Position numbers and translations under genes: made by a program. Below are positions 1-9,500 of a stretch of DNA of 64,000 bases, one piece after another; position 1 is the first letter of the stretch; every line of letters begins with the position of its first letter. The notes below the pieces were generated by a model, which did not search any database, had not been told where the DNA came from, and saw only the letters and a list, made by a program, of their open reading frames with translations. Source of the DNA: Solirubrobacterales bacterium (lineage in GTDB: Bacteria; Actinomycetota; Thermoleophilia; Solirubrobacterales; 70-9); NCBI GenBank assembly GCA_021155855.1, contig JAJNAZ010000011.1, forward strand, positions 1-64,000, read 5' to 3'.

Positions 1-872
1 GCCCCCTCGAGCGCCCGCGACCGCTGCTCAAGCTCGGGCTCGAGCTTCCCCGCGGTGCCAGCGAAGCCCGCGGGGGACGCCTCAAGCCCCGCCTTCTCGG
101 CCGCCTGCTGGCGCCGGCGGCGCTCGGCGGCGAGCCGCGCCAGGCTCGTGCGGTCAAGCTCCCAGCCCAGCTCGCGCAAGAGCTCGTCGAACTGCGGGCG
201 GTCCGGGGCCGGATGGATGGGGTCGAGCTCGGGCTTGGAGTACCAGCCCGCGATCAGGTAGGAGACGTCGCGCAGCTCGAAGCGGCCGTCGAGGTCGTCA
301 TGCATCGCGAAGCGATCAACGACGTTGTCCCAGACCGCCGCCCAGGCGGGATCGCCGCCGGCGAGCGCCGTGAGCTGCTCCGGGGTCAGACCCGATGGCG
401 CTTTGGCGGCCTCGGCCTCACCCGCCCAATCCTCGAGCGCCACCCGCCGCCCGCGCTCCGACTCGACCACCCAGGCCCTCACCGCGCGCCGGCCGCCAGG
501 CTCTAAGCGGGCGACGAGCCAGCGGTCGGGCAGCGGGCGCATCTGCACGCCCGCCGTTTCATCGCCCGTGCCCCTGGTGAGCGCGTCGGGCAGCGCCCAG
601 TGAAGGTAGACGCCGGGCGCGCGGGGCGGGCCGTCGGTAAACGGCGCCGGCCCCGCCCTGCCGCCGGGCTCACCGCCGGCCAGAAGCGTCGTGGCCACGT
701 CGGCGTGACCGACGTCCTCACCCGGCGCCACAACCAGCACCCGCACGTCGACGGGCACCAGCAGGCGCGGGTCGCGCACCAGCGCGGGGTCCCAGGTGGC
801 GATCACCTTAGGGCTGAGCCCGGCCTCGGCGACGCGGCTAAATGAGGCGGCGGTTGCGGTCTTCACGTCCAT
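1..872 (-). CDS. Conserved protein of the Hcp/giant-protein operon, C-terminus beyond window
   Basis: I read this frame directly; it is open from an ATG at 872 to the window edge, so about 290 N-terminal residues are visible. The start lies 3 bases after the stop of the 310 aa gene, so it is the last visible gene of the operon. Recognisable stretches are GVYLHWALPDALTRG (near residue 90) followed by PDRWLVARLEPGG, and YLIAGWYSKPELDPIHP further on. A basic, coiled-coil-like helix rich in R, A and E occupies the last visible part. There is no signal peptide and no membrane segment. I do not recognise a named family; the W/Y-rich beta-like motifs suggest a structural or carbohydrate-binding role, but that is a guess. 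The function should be read from the operon rather than the sequence. Confidence 0.75.
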   Translation of the reverse strand, partial: MDVKTATAASFSRVAEAGLSPKVIATWDPALVRDPRLLVPVDVRVLVVAPGEDVGHADVATTLLAGGEPGGRAGPAPFTDGPPRAPGVYLHWALPDALTRGTGDETAGVQMRPLPDRWLVARLEPGGRRAVRAWVVESERGRRVALEDWAGEAEAAKAPSGLTPEQLTALAGGDPAWAAVWDNVVDRFAMHDDLDGRFELRDVSYLIAGWYSKPELDPIHPAPDRPQFDELLRELGWELDRTSLARLAAERRRRQQAAEKAGLEASPAGFAGTAGKLEPELEQRSRALEG

Positions 873-875
873 GTG

Positions 876-1808
876 TCAGGCCTCCAGATGCAGTCGGCGC
901 CGGAGCTCGCTCGCCTCGATCGTCACCCGGAACACCCTCCCCATCCCGCCGGCACGGGGACCAAAGATCTGGCGGAAGGGGAACTGCAGAAGCTGGAGCG
1001 CCAGCTCGCCGGCGCCCACCGCCCCGTCCGGGCCCGCGGCGACCGTGCCCTGGAGCCGGCGCCTGAGCTCCGCCATATCGATCACCCCGGGCGAACCCGC
1101 GCGAAACGGGACCCGCACGTCATCGACCTCCGCCGGCTCGCCGGTGGCGGGATCGCGCAGGATCAGCCAGCGTGAGTTCGCCGGCCGCTCGTCCTCGGGA
1201 TCGGGCTCATCGACCCCGAACTGGATTCCCGCCCGCGGCTCCTCGATCTCCACTCGATCTGGTACACCGTCGATGAGCACGAGCAGGATCGCGGGCGCGA
1301 GCCGCTCCATGCGCAGTACCTGGACCTCCTCTTCGCCGCGATAGGCGCGGACATGGAGCGCCGGCCAGCCCGACACCGCGCGGGAGCGAAGCAAAAAGCC
1401 GGTCACGACCTCGCCGCTGGCGCCCTGCATGAGCGGCTGGTCGGCGTCCTTTGCCCACACCTTGCGCTCGTGGCGGTCGACGACGTCACGAAGTTCGGCG
1501 TGCAGCGCCTCGAGCCTGGCGCGGTCGCGCGTCGTCGCGGCGCCGACCGAGAGCGCTCCGTCGACGGTCGCGTCGGTCCAATTGCGGTTGACATAGAAGA
1601 AGCGGATCGACTCCTTCGGCAGCAGGGCCTCATCGGGCACCAGGTAGGCGAACGGAACGCCCCAGAGCAGTCGCAGGCGAGCGAGCCAGTCGACGATCGC
1701 GGCGGGGAAGCCGTCCTCCGCATCGGGATCGGGAGCCTGCGCCGGCGAGACGGCGACGGCACGCATGAGCTCGAGCACGGAGTTGCTGCGGAACATGGTC
1801 CGGATCAT
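876..1808 (-). CDS. Conserved hypothetical protein of the Hcp/giant-protein operon (310 aa)
   Basis: The ATG overlaps the stop of the 596 aa gene by 4 bases (ATGA type), so translation is coupled. The N-terminal half contains WLARLRLLWGVPFAYLVPD and then ESIRFFYVNRNWTDATVDG, which read like a conserved signature of a structural or assembly protein: a helix, a Pro-rich turn and an aromatic strand. The middle contains SGWPALHVRAYRG, and the end QLLQFPFRQIFGPR. There is no signal peptide or membrane helix. I cannot assign a Pfam family with confidence. Its place between the giant DUF6603-like protein and two other coupled genes suggests it belongs to the same complex. No odd codon use is visible against its neighbours. 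Confidence 0.8.
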   Translation of the reverse strand: MIRTMFRSNSVLELMRAVAVSPAQAPDPDAEDGFPAAIVDWLARLRLLWGVPFAYLVPDEALLPKESIRFFYVNRNWTDATVDGALSVGAATTRDRARLEALHAELRDVVDRHERKVWAKDADQPLMQGASGEVVTGFLLRSRAVSGWPALHVRAYRGEEEVQVLRMERLAPAILLVLIDGVPDRVEIEEPRAGIQFGVDEPDPEDERPANSRWLILRDPATGEPAEVDDVRVPFRAGSPGVIDMAELRRRLQGTVAAGPDGAVGAGELALQLLQFPFRQIFGPRAGGMGRVFRVTIEASELRRRLHLEA

Positions 1809-3595
1809 TGCGGCCTCCTCTCCGCCCGCTTTGCGATTCCCTCGACCGCCTCGTCGAGTCCGGCGCGCAGGCGATCCAGCAGCGACGGGTCCTTGGCGAG
1901 CACAGCGAGGTCGGTCTCCAGGCGCGCCTCGTCGAGCTTGGTGTCCCGGAAGGCGGCAGTCGTCACCTCCCGGGCGAGCACCTGCGCGACGGCCTTCGCG
2001 TCCACGCCCAGCCCGCGGGCGATGGCGCTGGCGTCGCTTTCATCAAGCAGGTGAGCAACGTCCCCGGGCTCGACACGGGGCAAACGCTCGGCCTCTCCTC
2101 CCACCGCGGCGAGGACGTCGGCGCCGAGCCGGCGTCCGAGGGTCTCCTGCACCTCGCCGAGGCGCTCCAGCAGCCCGATGTGGTCGAGGACGCTGCGCGA
2201 GCGGTTAACCAAATAGCCCGACCGGCGCCAACTCTGCAGCTCGGCGACAAACCGCGGGTCCGCGAGCGCCAGAAGGCGCCCGATCTCGAACGCCGCCGCC
2301 TCCGATAGGTCCTCGCGTCGATCCTCGGCGATGCGCCGAGCCTGGTCGGCCACCTGGTAGGGCGGCTGATCGCGCTCGCGTCGCCTCACCTCCCGCGGCG
2401 TGAAGGCGCCGCGATACCAGGCGACCGCTGGCTCGCCGCCACGGGTCAGGTGCGCGAGGCTAGTGTGCCCGGTGGGCGCCACCTCGATTGGCCGCGCCGG
2501 CGGGAGGTCGGGGGGCGGGTGCTCGGGGGCCTCCGCCACGGTGCCGAGCAAGCCGACGTCGAGGTGCGTCATCAGCGACTGAAAGTCGCCACCCTCATCG
2601 CAGGTGAATTCCCAGTGGGCGAGCACCGGAAAGCGCAGCACCTCGACCGCGACCTCGAGCTTGGAGACATCTAGGTCGTGGGCGCCGAACCCCGCGAACT
2701 TCCCCGCCGGGGTGGCCGCGCCCGCCTTGGCGGCAAGCCCCGCCGGCGTCATCGCCTCCGCCGCCCGGCCCCAGCCGCGCGCGGGCAGCGCCCCCCTCGC
2801 CTCCCCCGGGGGGGCCGGGGTCAGGAAAGCGCTCGCCTCGCCGGCCCGCGCGGCCTCGATCGCCGCCGCGATCCGCTCCGGCGGAAACAGGCGCGGGCCA
2901 CCCTCGATCGTCTCCGAGAAACCGCCCGCAGTCGGGTCGGGCAGCTCGTCGAGGCGCCCCTCGAGCGAGATCAGGTAGGCGCCGTAGCTGGTCTGAGGGC
3001 GCGGCAGCCGGCTGGAGATGACGACCGAGACGAAGCCGTCGTCGTCGGAGGTGGCAAATTCGGTGTCGAGGAGGTTCACCTCCCGCACGTGGCAGAGCAA
3101 CTCGAGCTCATCCTCGCGGGGAAAGACCTTGTCCACCACCGTGCGCGACAACTCGATCACGTCGCACGTGCCCGTCTCGCTCACGCCCATCCGCGAGCGC
3201 ACCGCCGCCGGCATCGCCTGGTCGACCGGTACGCCGCTGCGGAAGTTCCCCTCGCCGCCGGCGAGCACCACCAGCGCGAGCCACGGCGGACGCGTCTCGA
3301 TCGGGTCGGCGAGCGTGCGCGGGGCGCGCTCCCAGGGCAGGGTGCGGCGCTTGAGCGCGATCTGCGGCAGGCGGTTCGCGAACGCGCCGACCGCGTTCGG
3401 GGGCGGAAACACGCTCAGGACCTCAGCGCCGGCCATCGAAAAGCGCGGCGCGTCGACCGTCAAGTGGCGCTCGACCGGAGCGATCGCGCCGCCGCCGGAG
3501 ATCGACTGCTCGGCGTGCAGCGTATGGGCGCCGGCATTAAGCCGCGGCCGGATCGACGGGTAAAGGCGCATGTGGCCCTTGGCGGGCGGCGTCAT
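1805..3595 (-). CDS. Conserved hypothetical protein of the Hcp/giant-protein operon (596 aa)
   Basis: I chose the ATG at 3595 because it overlaps the stop of the giant gene by 4 bases; the frame stays open to 3622 but that extension lies inside the giant gene. The protein is acidic and soluble, without signal peptide or membrane helices. An N-terminal beta-rich part contains LPWERAPRTLADPIETRPPW and SYGAYLISLEGRLDELPD. A central part contains HTSLAHLTRGGEPAVAWYRG. The C-terminal third is helical, with AAAFEIGRLLALADPRFVAE followed by a W-R-R-S-G-Y stretch. No enzyme motif is visible. Coupling to both neighbours suggests fixed stoichiometry with the giant protein and the 310 aa protein; a scaffold or baseplate-like role is possible but unproven. 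Confidence 0.8.
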   Translation of the reverse strand: MTPPAKGHMRLYPSIRPRLNAGAHTLHAEQSISGGGAIAPVERHLTVDAPRFSMAGAEVLSVFPPPNAVGAFANRLPQIALKRRTLPWERAPRTLADPIETRPPWLALVVLAGGEGNFRSGVPVDQAMPAAVRSRMGVSETGTCDVIELSRTVVDKVFPREDELELLCHVREVNLLDTEFATSDDDGFVSVVISSRLPRPQTSYGAYLISLEGRLDELPDPTAGGFSETIEGGPRLFPPERIAAAIEAARAGEASAFLTPAPPGEARGALPARGWGRAAEAMTPAGLAAKAGAATPAGKFAGFGAHDLDVSKLEVAVEVLRFPVLAHWEFTCDEGGDFQSLMTHLDVGLLGTVAEAPEHPPPDLPPARPIEVAPTGHTSLAHLTRGGEPAVAWYRGAFTPREVRRRERDQPPYQVADQARRIAEDRREDLSEAAAFEIGRLLALADPRFVAELQSWRRSGYLVNRSRSVLDHIGLLERLGEVQETLGRRLGADVLAAVGGEAERLPRVEPGDVAHLLDESDASAIARGLGVDAKAVAQVLAREVTTAAFRDTKLDEARLETDLAVLAKDPSLLDRLRAGLDEAVEGIAKRAERRPQ

Positions 3596-6500
3596 CGGCT
3601 GACCTCCTGATTCGCGTGCCATTTCAGCTCGCTCGCCCCGAGCGGCGAGCGGGCCCCCGCGTCGAGCAGCTGCTCAAGGCCGCGGTGAAGCAGCTCGCCC
3701 GCCAGGACGACCGGCGCCGCGGCGGAGCCGATCACCGCCGCGAGCGCCCAGCGCTCATCGGAGGCGACGGTGGCGACGACGGCGGCGGCGTCCGGATCGG
3801 GCTCAAGGCCGAAGACGCGGTAGGTGCGCGGCCCCGCGACCACGGTCTGGGGCTCGGCGCCGTCGCGTGTCGCGCCCTCCAGCCCCAAGACGAGCCCCTC
3901 GAGCTCGACGTCGGCGTCCGGTGCGGGCTCGAGCGCCACGAGCAGCGCGTGGACCCCGGGGGGCAGGCGGGTGCTGACAGTGGCGCGGCCCGCGACCGCG
4001 TCGGCGGCCGTGACGAGGGCGACGGTCGCCGGTCGGCGATCGCGAAGCGTTGCCGCGGCCGGGGCGGTGACGACCGCGCCGGAAGCGACGAAGGCGATCG
4101 CGGAGAGCCGGCGCAGCCGCGTGCCGGCGTGCCAGCCGGCCGCCGTGGGCGCGCCGCTCGCGCCCTCGGCGCGCCCCTCCCCCGCCACCGCGATCCTGCT
4201 CGCGCCCTCGCCCAACTCAAGCTCGAATATCTCCCCCGATGCCTCGGCGACCAACTCGCCCCCGCGGTCGAGGGCCAGCGCGCGGGCCAACTGGTCCCCC
4301 TTTACGGTGAGGACCGGCCGCGGGTTGTCGGCGTCGAACGCCGCGTTGGGCAGATCCCAGACCTGGACATCGCCCGGGGTGAGCACCACCGGCCTGCCGG
4401 CGGCGAGCGCGGCCTCGAGCCGTTCGAGCGAGGCGGCAACCGATTCGGACGCCCGCAAGCCGGGGCGTCCCTCAACGCCGGCGCCGGCGGCGCGGGTCGC
4501 GGGGCCGCCGTCCGGAGCCGCCAGCGTGCCCGCCATCGCCTGAGCCACCGGGGCGGTGAGCCCGAGCCGCGCGCCGCCGGAGGCAAGTACTCGGGCGAGC
4601 GAGGGCGGGGCGACGCGGCGCACCTGCGCGGCCCGCTCGTCGACGCTCGTGGGCGCGGGCCCGCGAAGCGTCGGCGCGGGGCCCTCGCGCAGCAGCGCCA
4701 GCAGGCGCGGCGGACGCACGCGGCGGTCGGGCGGGCCTGGTGGCTCGGGCGCGGGGGTCTCGGTCACGCTCACCGGGCCCTTCACCGCGTCGACCATGCC
4801 CTCGGTGAGCGGCGCGAGCCGCGGCGGGGCGACCCGCTCGGCGCCCAGACGGCGGGCGCTCACGCCCATCAGCTCCGCGGCGCGGCCCAGGATCGCGCCC
4901 ACCGCTCGCGGCTGGCCCCCGGCGTAAGCATCCGCACGCGCGGCGTCGGGCTCGAACTCGGAGCGGTCGGCGATCTCGTCGCCGAACGGGAGAGGGAGCG
5001 GATGGCGCGTTTCCTCGACCTGGAGCAGGCTCACCTCGGCCTGCGGCGAGGGCACCTGCGACTCGGCCACGAGCAGGGCGCCCGTGAAGGCGGGTCGCAC
5101 CTCGGCTGCGGGCGCCGGGCCGTCGGAATCGAAGCGCCAGATTCCCTCGGGCACGTTGGTGGTCACGGTCTCGTGCCGCAGCCGGGCGGTGCGGTCGGCG
5201 GCACCGGCGGCGTCCTCGGTGAGCCGCACGGCGTGCCGCGAAGTGACGTTGGTGACGAACATCGGGCCGAGGTCGATGTGCTCGGTCGTCACCGGCGCCA
5301 GGCTCGCCTCCTGGGCCGGGTCGCCGAAGGCGACCAGGTTCGAGGCCGAGCGGGTCTCGGTGCGCACCGCGAACTCGGGGACCACGCGCCAGGGGCCGCC
5401 GGGCTTGCCGGTCCCGGGCTCACGGCGGCTGGCGCCCGGATCCGCGATCAGCAGCCCACTGGTCACCGCGGCGCTCATCGTCGCGCCATCGGGGTCCCCG
5501 GCCACCAGGTAGCGCTCGAGAAACTGAGCCCAGCCGATCTTGTCGCGGCCGCTCTCGGCGCCGGTGGAGCCGAAGCGGACGGTCACCGAGGTCACGTCCA
5601 AGTCGAGCCTCGCCTCCCCGCGCAGCTCCGGGCCCCAGACGTGCACCTCGGCGCCGATCGAAAGCGACAGGGTCACGCCCACGTCGCCGTCGAAGGGAAT
5701 GTGGACCTTGATGCGCACCCCGGCGCTGACGCGCACGAAGCCGGAGACGTCGTAGAAGAACGGGTCCCAGGAGACGAGCGCGTCCATGCCGTAGGCGAAC
5801 GAGGCCCACACCCGCCCCGCGTTAAACGCCGCCTCCAGCCGCCCGCCAGCCATCACGCAGGTGGCCGTGAGCGCGAAGTACGACTCGCCCTTGATCGCGA
5901 GCGCGTCGCTGACCGACCAGTTGAAGCCGAGGCGCGGGACGTCGGGGAAGCGCGCCGGCCTGGAGAAGCGCGGGTGATAGCCGCCGAGGGTGAGGACGAA
6001 CTGGCCCTCGCGGAACCAGATCACGAAGGCAAACCCGCCGGTCAGCCGGCAGGAGGGGTTAAGCAGCCATGAGTTGTCGGTGAGCTGCGCCTGGATCGCG
6101 AGGACCATCTCCCGGGTAGAGAACCGGGCGCGCAGCGCGAGCTCGATTCGGGCCAAAGGCAGCGCCGGCGGGATGTCCATACGCGAGAGGCCGAGCAGGC
6201 TGACCTCGACGCCGTCGCCCACCTCGATTGAGAGGACGGCGATCGACTCGACCAGCGCGAAGGAGCGAAAACGCACGCCGGCGGCGCCCCAGAAGGTGCC
6301 GCGCGCGGGCGGGAAGTCCTGGCCCAAGAGCTGAAGTGCCGACATCGGATCGGCGGCGAAGGGCGAGTCGGGATCCATCGCCGCGACCAGCGAAAAGCGC
6401 GGCACCTCGTTTACGTCGGCGGGCAGGACCAGACGCCGGTTGAGCCCGAGGCCGCCCCCGAGCCCGGTGATGAAGAAGGCGGGCGGGCCGCCGAGCGGAA

Positions 6501-9500
6501 ACGAGAGCGCGGCGAAGACGAAGAGCGAGGTGTAGGTGCGACTCGCCTCCGGCGACTCCGGTATCTCGGCGTACCCCCCGACCGCGGCGAGCTGGAACTG
6601 GCCCGCCGTGACCTGAAGCATTCCAACGTAGTCGGGCGCGGCCGGCGGCGTGGCGGGGCGCTTGCGCAGCCCGCCAGCGATCGCGACCGCGCCGCCCCGG
6701 TAGCCGACCGCCAGGCCGGCGAGGTCGATGCGCCAGTCGGCGAGCTGCAGCGGGCGCCGCCAGGGGATCGATAGCGAGAGGTCGTCCACACCGAGGTTGA
6801 GCCCGGCCAAGGAGACGCCGCCGTCGACCAGGAAGCGTGCCCGATCCACGGGCTCGGTTCCAAGCCCCACCTGCTCGACGTAAAGCGGTCCGAAGCGCTT
6901 CTGGATCGGCAGCCACCAGGGGCCTTCGCCCTCGCCGGCGGAGAACGAGACCTGGGCCGGCGGCGGGCCCTCGCGGAGGATCACGAGCTGCGGTGAGATC
7001 GCCGGCCGCAGCTCTGCCTGGTCGCCGGTCGGGCGCTCCTCCGCGCCGCCGGACAAGACCTTCGCCGCCACCGGGTTGCCGCCGCCCGCGGCCCGGCCGA
7101 GCGGTACTCCGAGGTTCACGAGCAGGATCCGTCCGCCGGCGCGACTGACGCCGGCGGCGTCGCGCTCGTAGACCCCGTGGATTGCGAGTGCGTCGATCGA
7201 GGCGACGAGGTCGACAAGGTGACCGCCCTCCTCGGCGAGCGCGCGGAGCCCGAGCCCACGGATTCGGATCGCCGGGTCGACCGCGGCGTCGAGCGGATCG
7301 GCGCCAGCGGTGGGAAGCGAGACGGCGAGCAGCTCGATGCCCGCCTCGCCCGCGGCGAAGCGCTCCATGTTGGTCTCCATCTGGAGTCGCAGGCCGCCCT
7401 CGGCAAAGAGCTCGACGGCCCGGGGCAAGGAGAGCCGGGCGCCGTAACGGGTCCGGCCGGCGTCGGCGTCCTCCTGGATGAGCTGGATTTCCACCGGGAG
7501 GCCGGCTGGCGCAAGCGGCGCGGTCAGGGCCGTGACGAGCCGGGCGAGGAGCGCGAAGACGTGCGCGGGCAGGTGGGAGGGGTCGAGTGCGCCCGCCGCG
7601 AGCTCATAGCCGCCCGCGCCCCGTCGGATCAGGATTCCCGCCTCCACGAGCACGTCGCCGAGCGTCTTCGCGGCGCCGGGCAGCGCCCGGTCGAGGCGAG
7701 CGACGACCGCGGGCGCCCCCACCACGAGGTCGGTTGCGAGCGGGACGAGGTAGGCGCGTACGGCGTCGGCCGCGCAGGGACCGAGGTCGGGCAAGTCGGG
7801 GCCGGTGGCCGGGCGGCAGGTAAGCTCGACGCCTCCGTCGGCGAACGCCCGCCTGGCGACCAGCGCGCGACGCTCGGCCGCGCCGGGGGGCGCCAGCCAC
7901 ACGCCGGCCTCGACCCCGGTGCGGCTCACCCCCGCCAGCGGGAACAGGGACACGGGCCCCAGTCGGAGCAGGTCGGGATCAGTCACCTCGGCGGCGAGCT
8001 CGATCGCCTCGATCCCGGCGTCGGTCACGCAGGCGCGGCCGTCGAGCGCCAGCCCGGCCACGGGCGTCGCCCCGGTAAGGAGGGCGCAGAGCCTGAGCGG
8101 CCCGGCGGAGGGGACCTCGAGCTCGAGCCTGAGGTGGTCGAGCGGGCGAATCGCGAGGAAGGGGACGCCCGTCGCGGGCCGCAGTCCGGCCTGCGAGCTA
8201 GTGACCGGAAGGACCGTCGCGACGAGCTCGGCCGCGCGCGGGAGCGCCGTGGCGGCGCGGGCTCTGACCTGCGTCCAGGGATCGGCGGCAAAGGCTCGCA
8301 CGGCCGAGGCCTCAAACTGCCCACCCGCGCGCAGCCCGAGCGCGTCGCCGGCGTTCGCTAAGGCGGGCACGACCGGGTCGGGGCCGCCCGCCAGCGCATC
8401 GAGGGCGAGCGGAAGGATCGCCTCCAGGATGGCCCCCGGGGCGAGACCGCCGAACGCGCCGAGCCCGCCGGCGGAGGGCACGAGTGGGATCACGACCTCG
8501 GGGCCAGCCGCCAGGCGGACTCGCAGCCGGGCACTCGCCCGGCGCCCGTCGAAGGCAAGGTCGAGCGCGAGCGAGTCGATCCCGACGAGGTTGGCGAGCC
8601 GCAGGGTGGCGGCGAGGCGCGGGCTGACGAGTGAGCCGGGGACAATCCGCAGTGCGAGCTCGCCATCGAGCTCCACATTCGCTCCGGCTGGCGGCGCAGC
8701 CCAGTCGACGGTGAGGACCGCATCGTCCCCGTCGGCCGCGGCGGCGGCCCGAAGGCCCCATGGCAGAGCCAGCGGGCCTGCGGGGGAGCCCGGTGCCGCC
8801 AGGCCGCGCACGGCGTCGAAGAGGCGGAGCAGGCCAGGGGTGTTCCCGGCCACTTCGGGCCGCGCGAGCCAGCCGCCGGGGTCCGCGAGCAGGGTGGCGG
8901 GATTGGCGAGCGGTGAGCCGCCGAGCGCCAAGGCGTCGAGCACCGGCCGGAGCACGGGCTCCCGCGAGCCCATCCACTCGAGCCCGGTGCGAAGGAGCTC
9001 CCCGAGCAGCATCAGCCCGCTTCGGCGCCGAATCGCGGAAACGTCCGCGGCGGGGAGGAGCGCGAGGCCGTCCAGGGTGAGTGTCAAGGGCTCGGGGCGA
9101 TCGGTGTCGAGGGTGGCGGCCAGCGGCGACGCGACGGCCGCACCGTGCACGCGCCCGTCGCCCTCGAGGGTCGCCTCCGCGACGAGCGGGCCCGAGACCG
9201 CCCGCAGCGTGGCGAGCGGCGCGGGCGGCGTGAAGAGGGAAAGGTTGACGCCGGCGGCGAGCGGGACGACGATCGCCTCACCGTCGGCGGGTTCAGGCGC
9301 TCCGAGCAGGCGTGCGAGGGCGCCGATAAGCAGCGAGGCGTCACCGGCCAGCCGCTGGCGCAGGACGCCCGCAGGGTCGAGCATGAAGCGCTCGAGTCCA
9401 TCCGGGGACAGCGTCGGGGTGCGGTCGGTGGCCAGCTCGACCACGCCCAGCGCGACCAGCAGGTCGCCGAGGGCCGCGATCCCGCCCGTTGAGGGCAGTG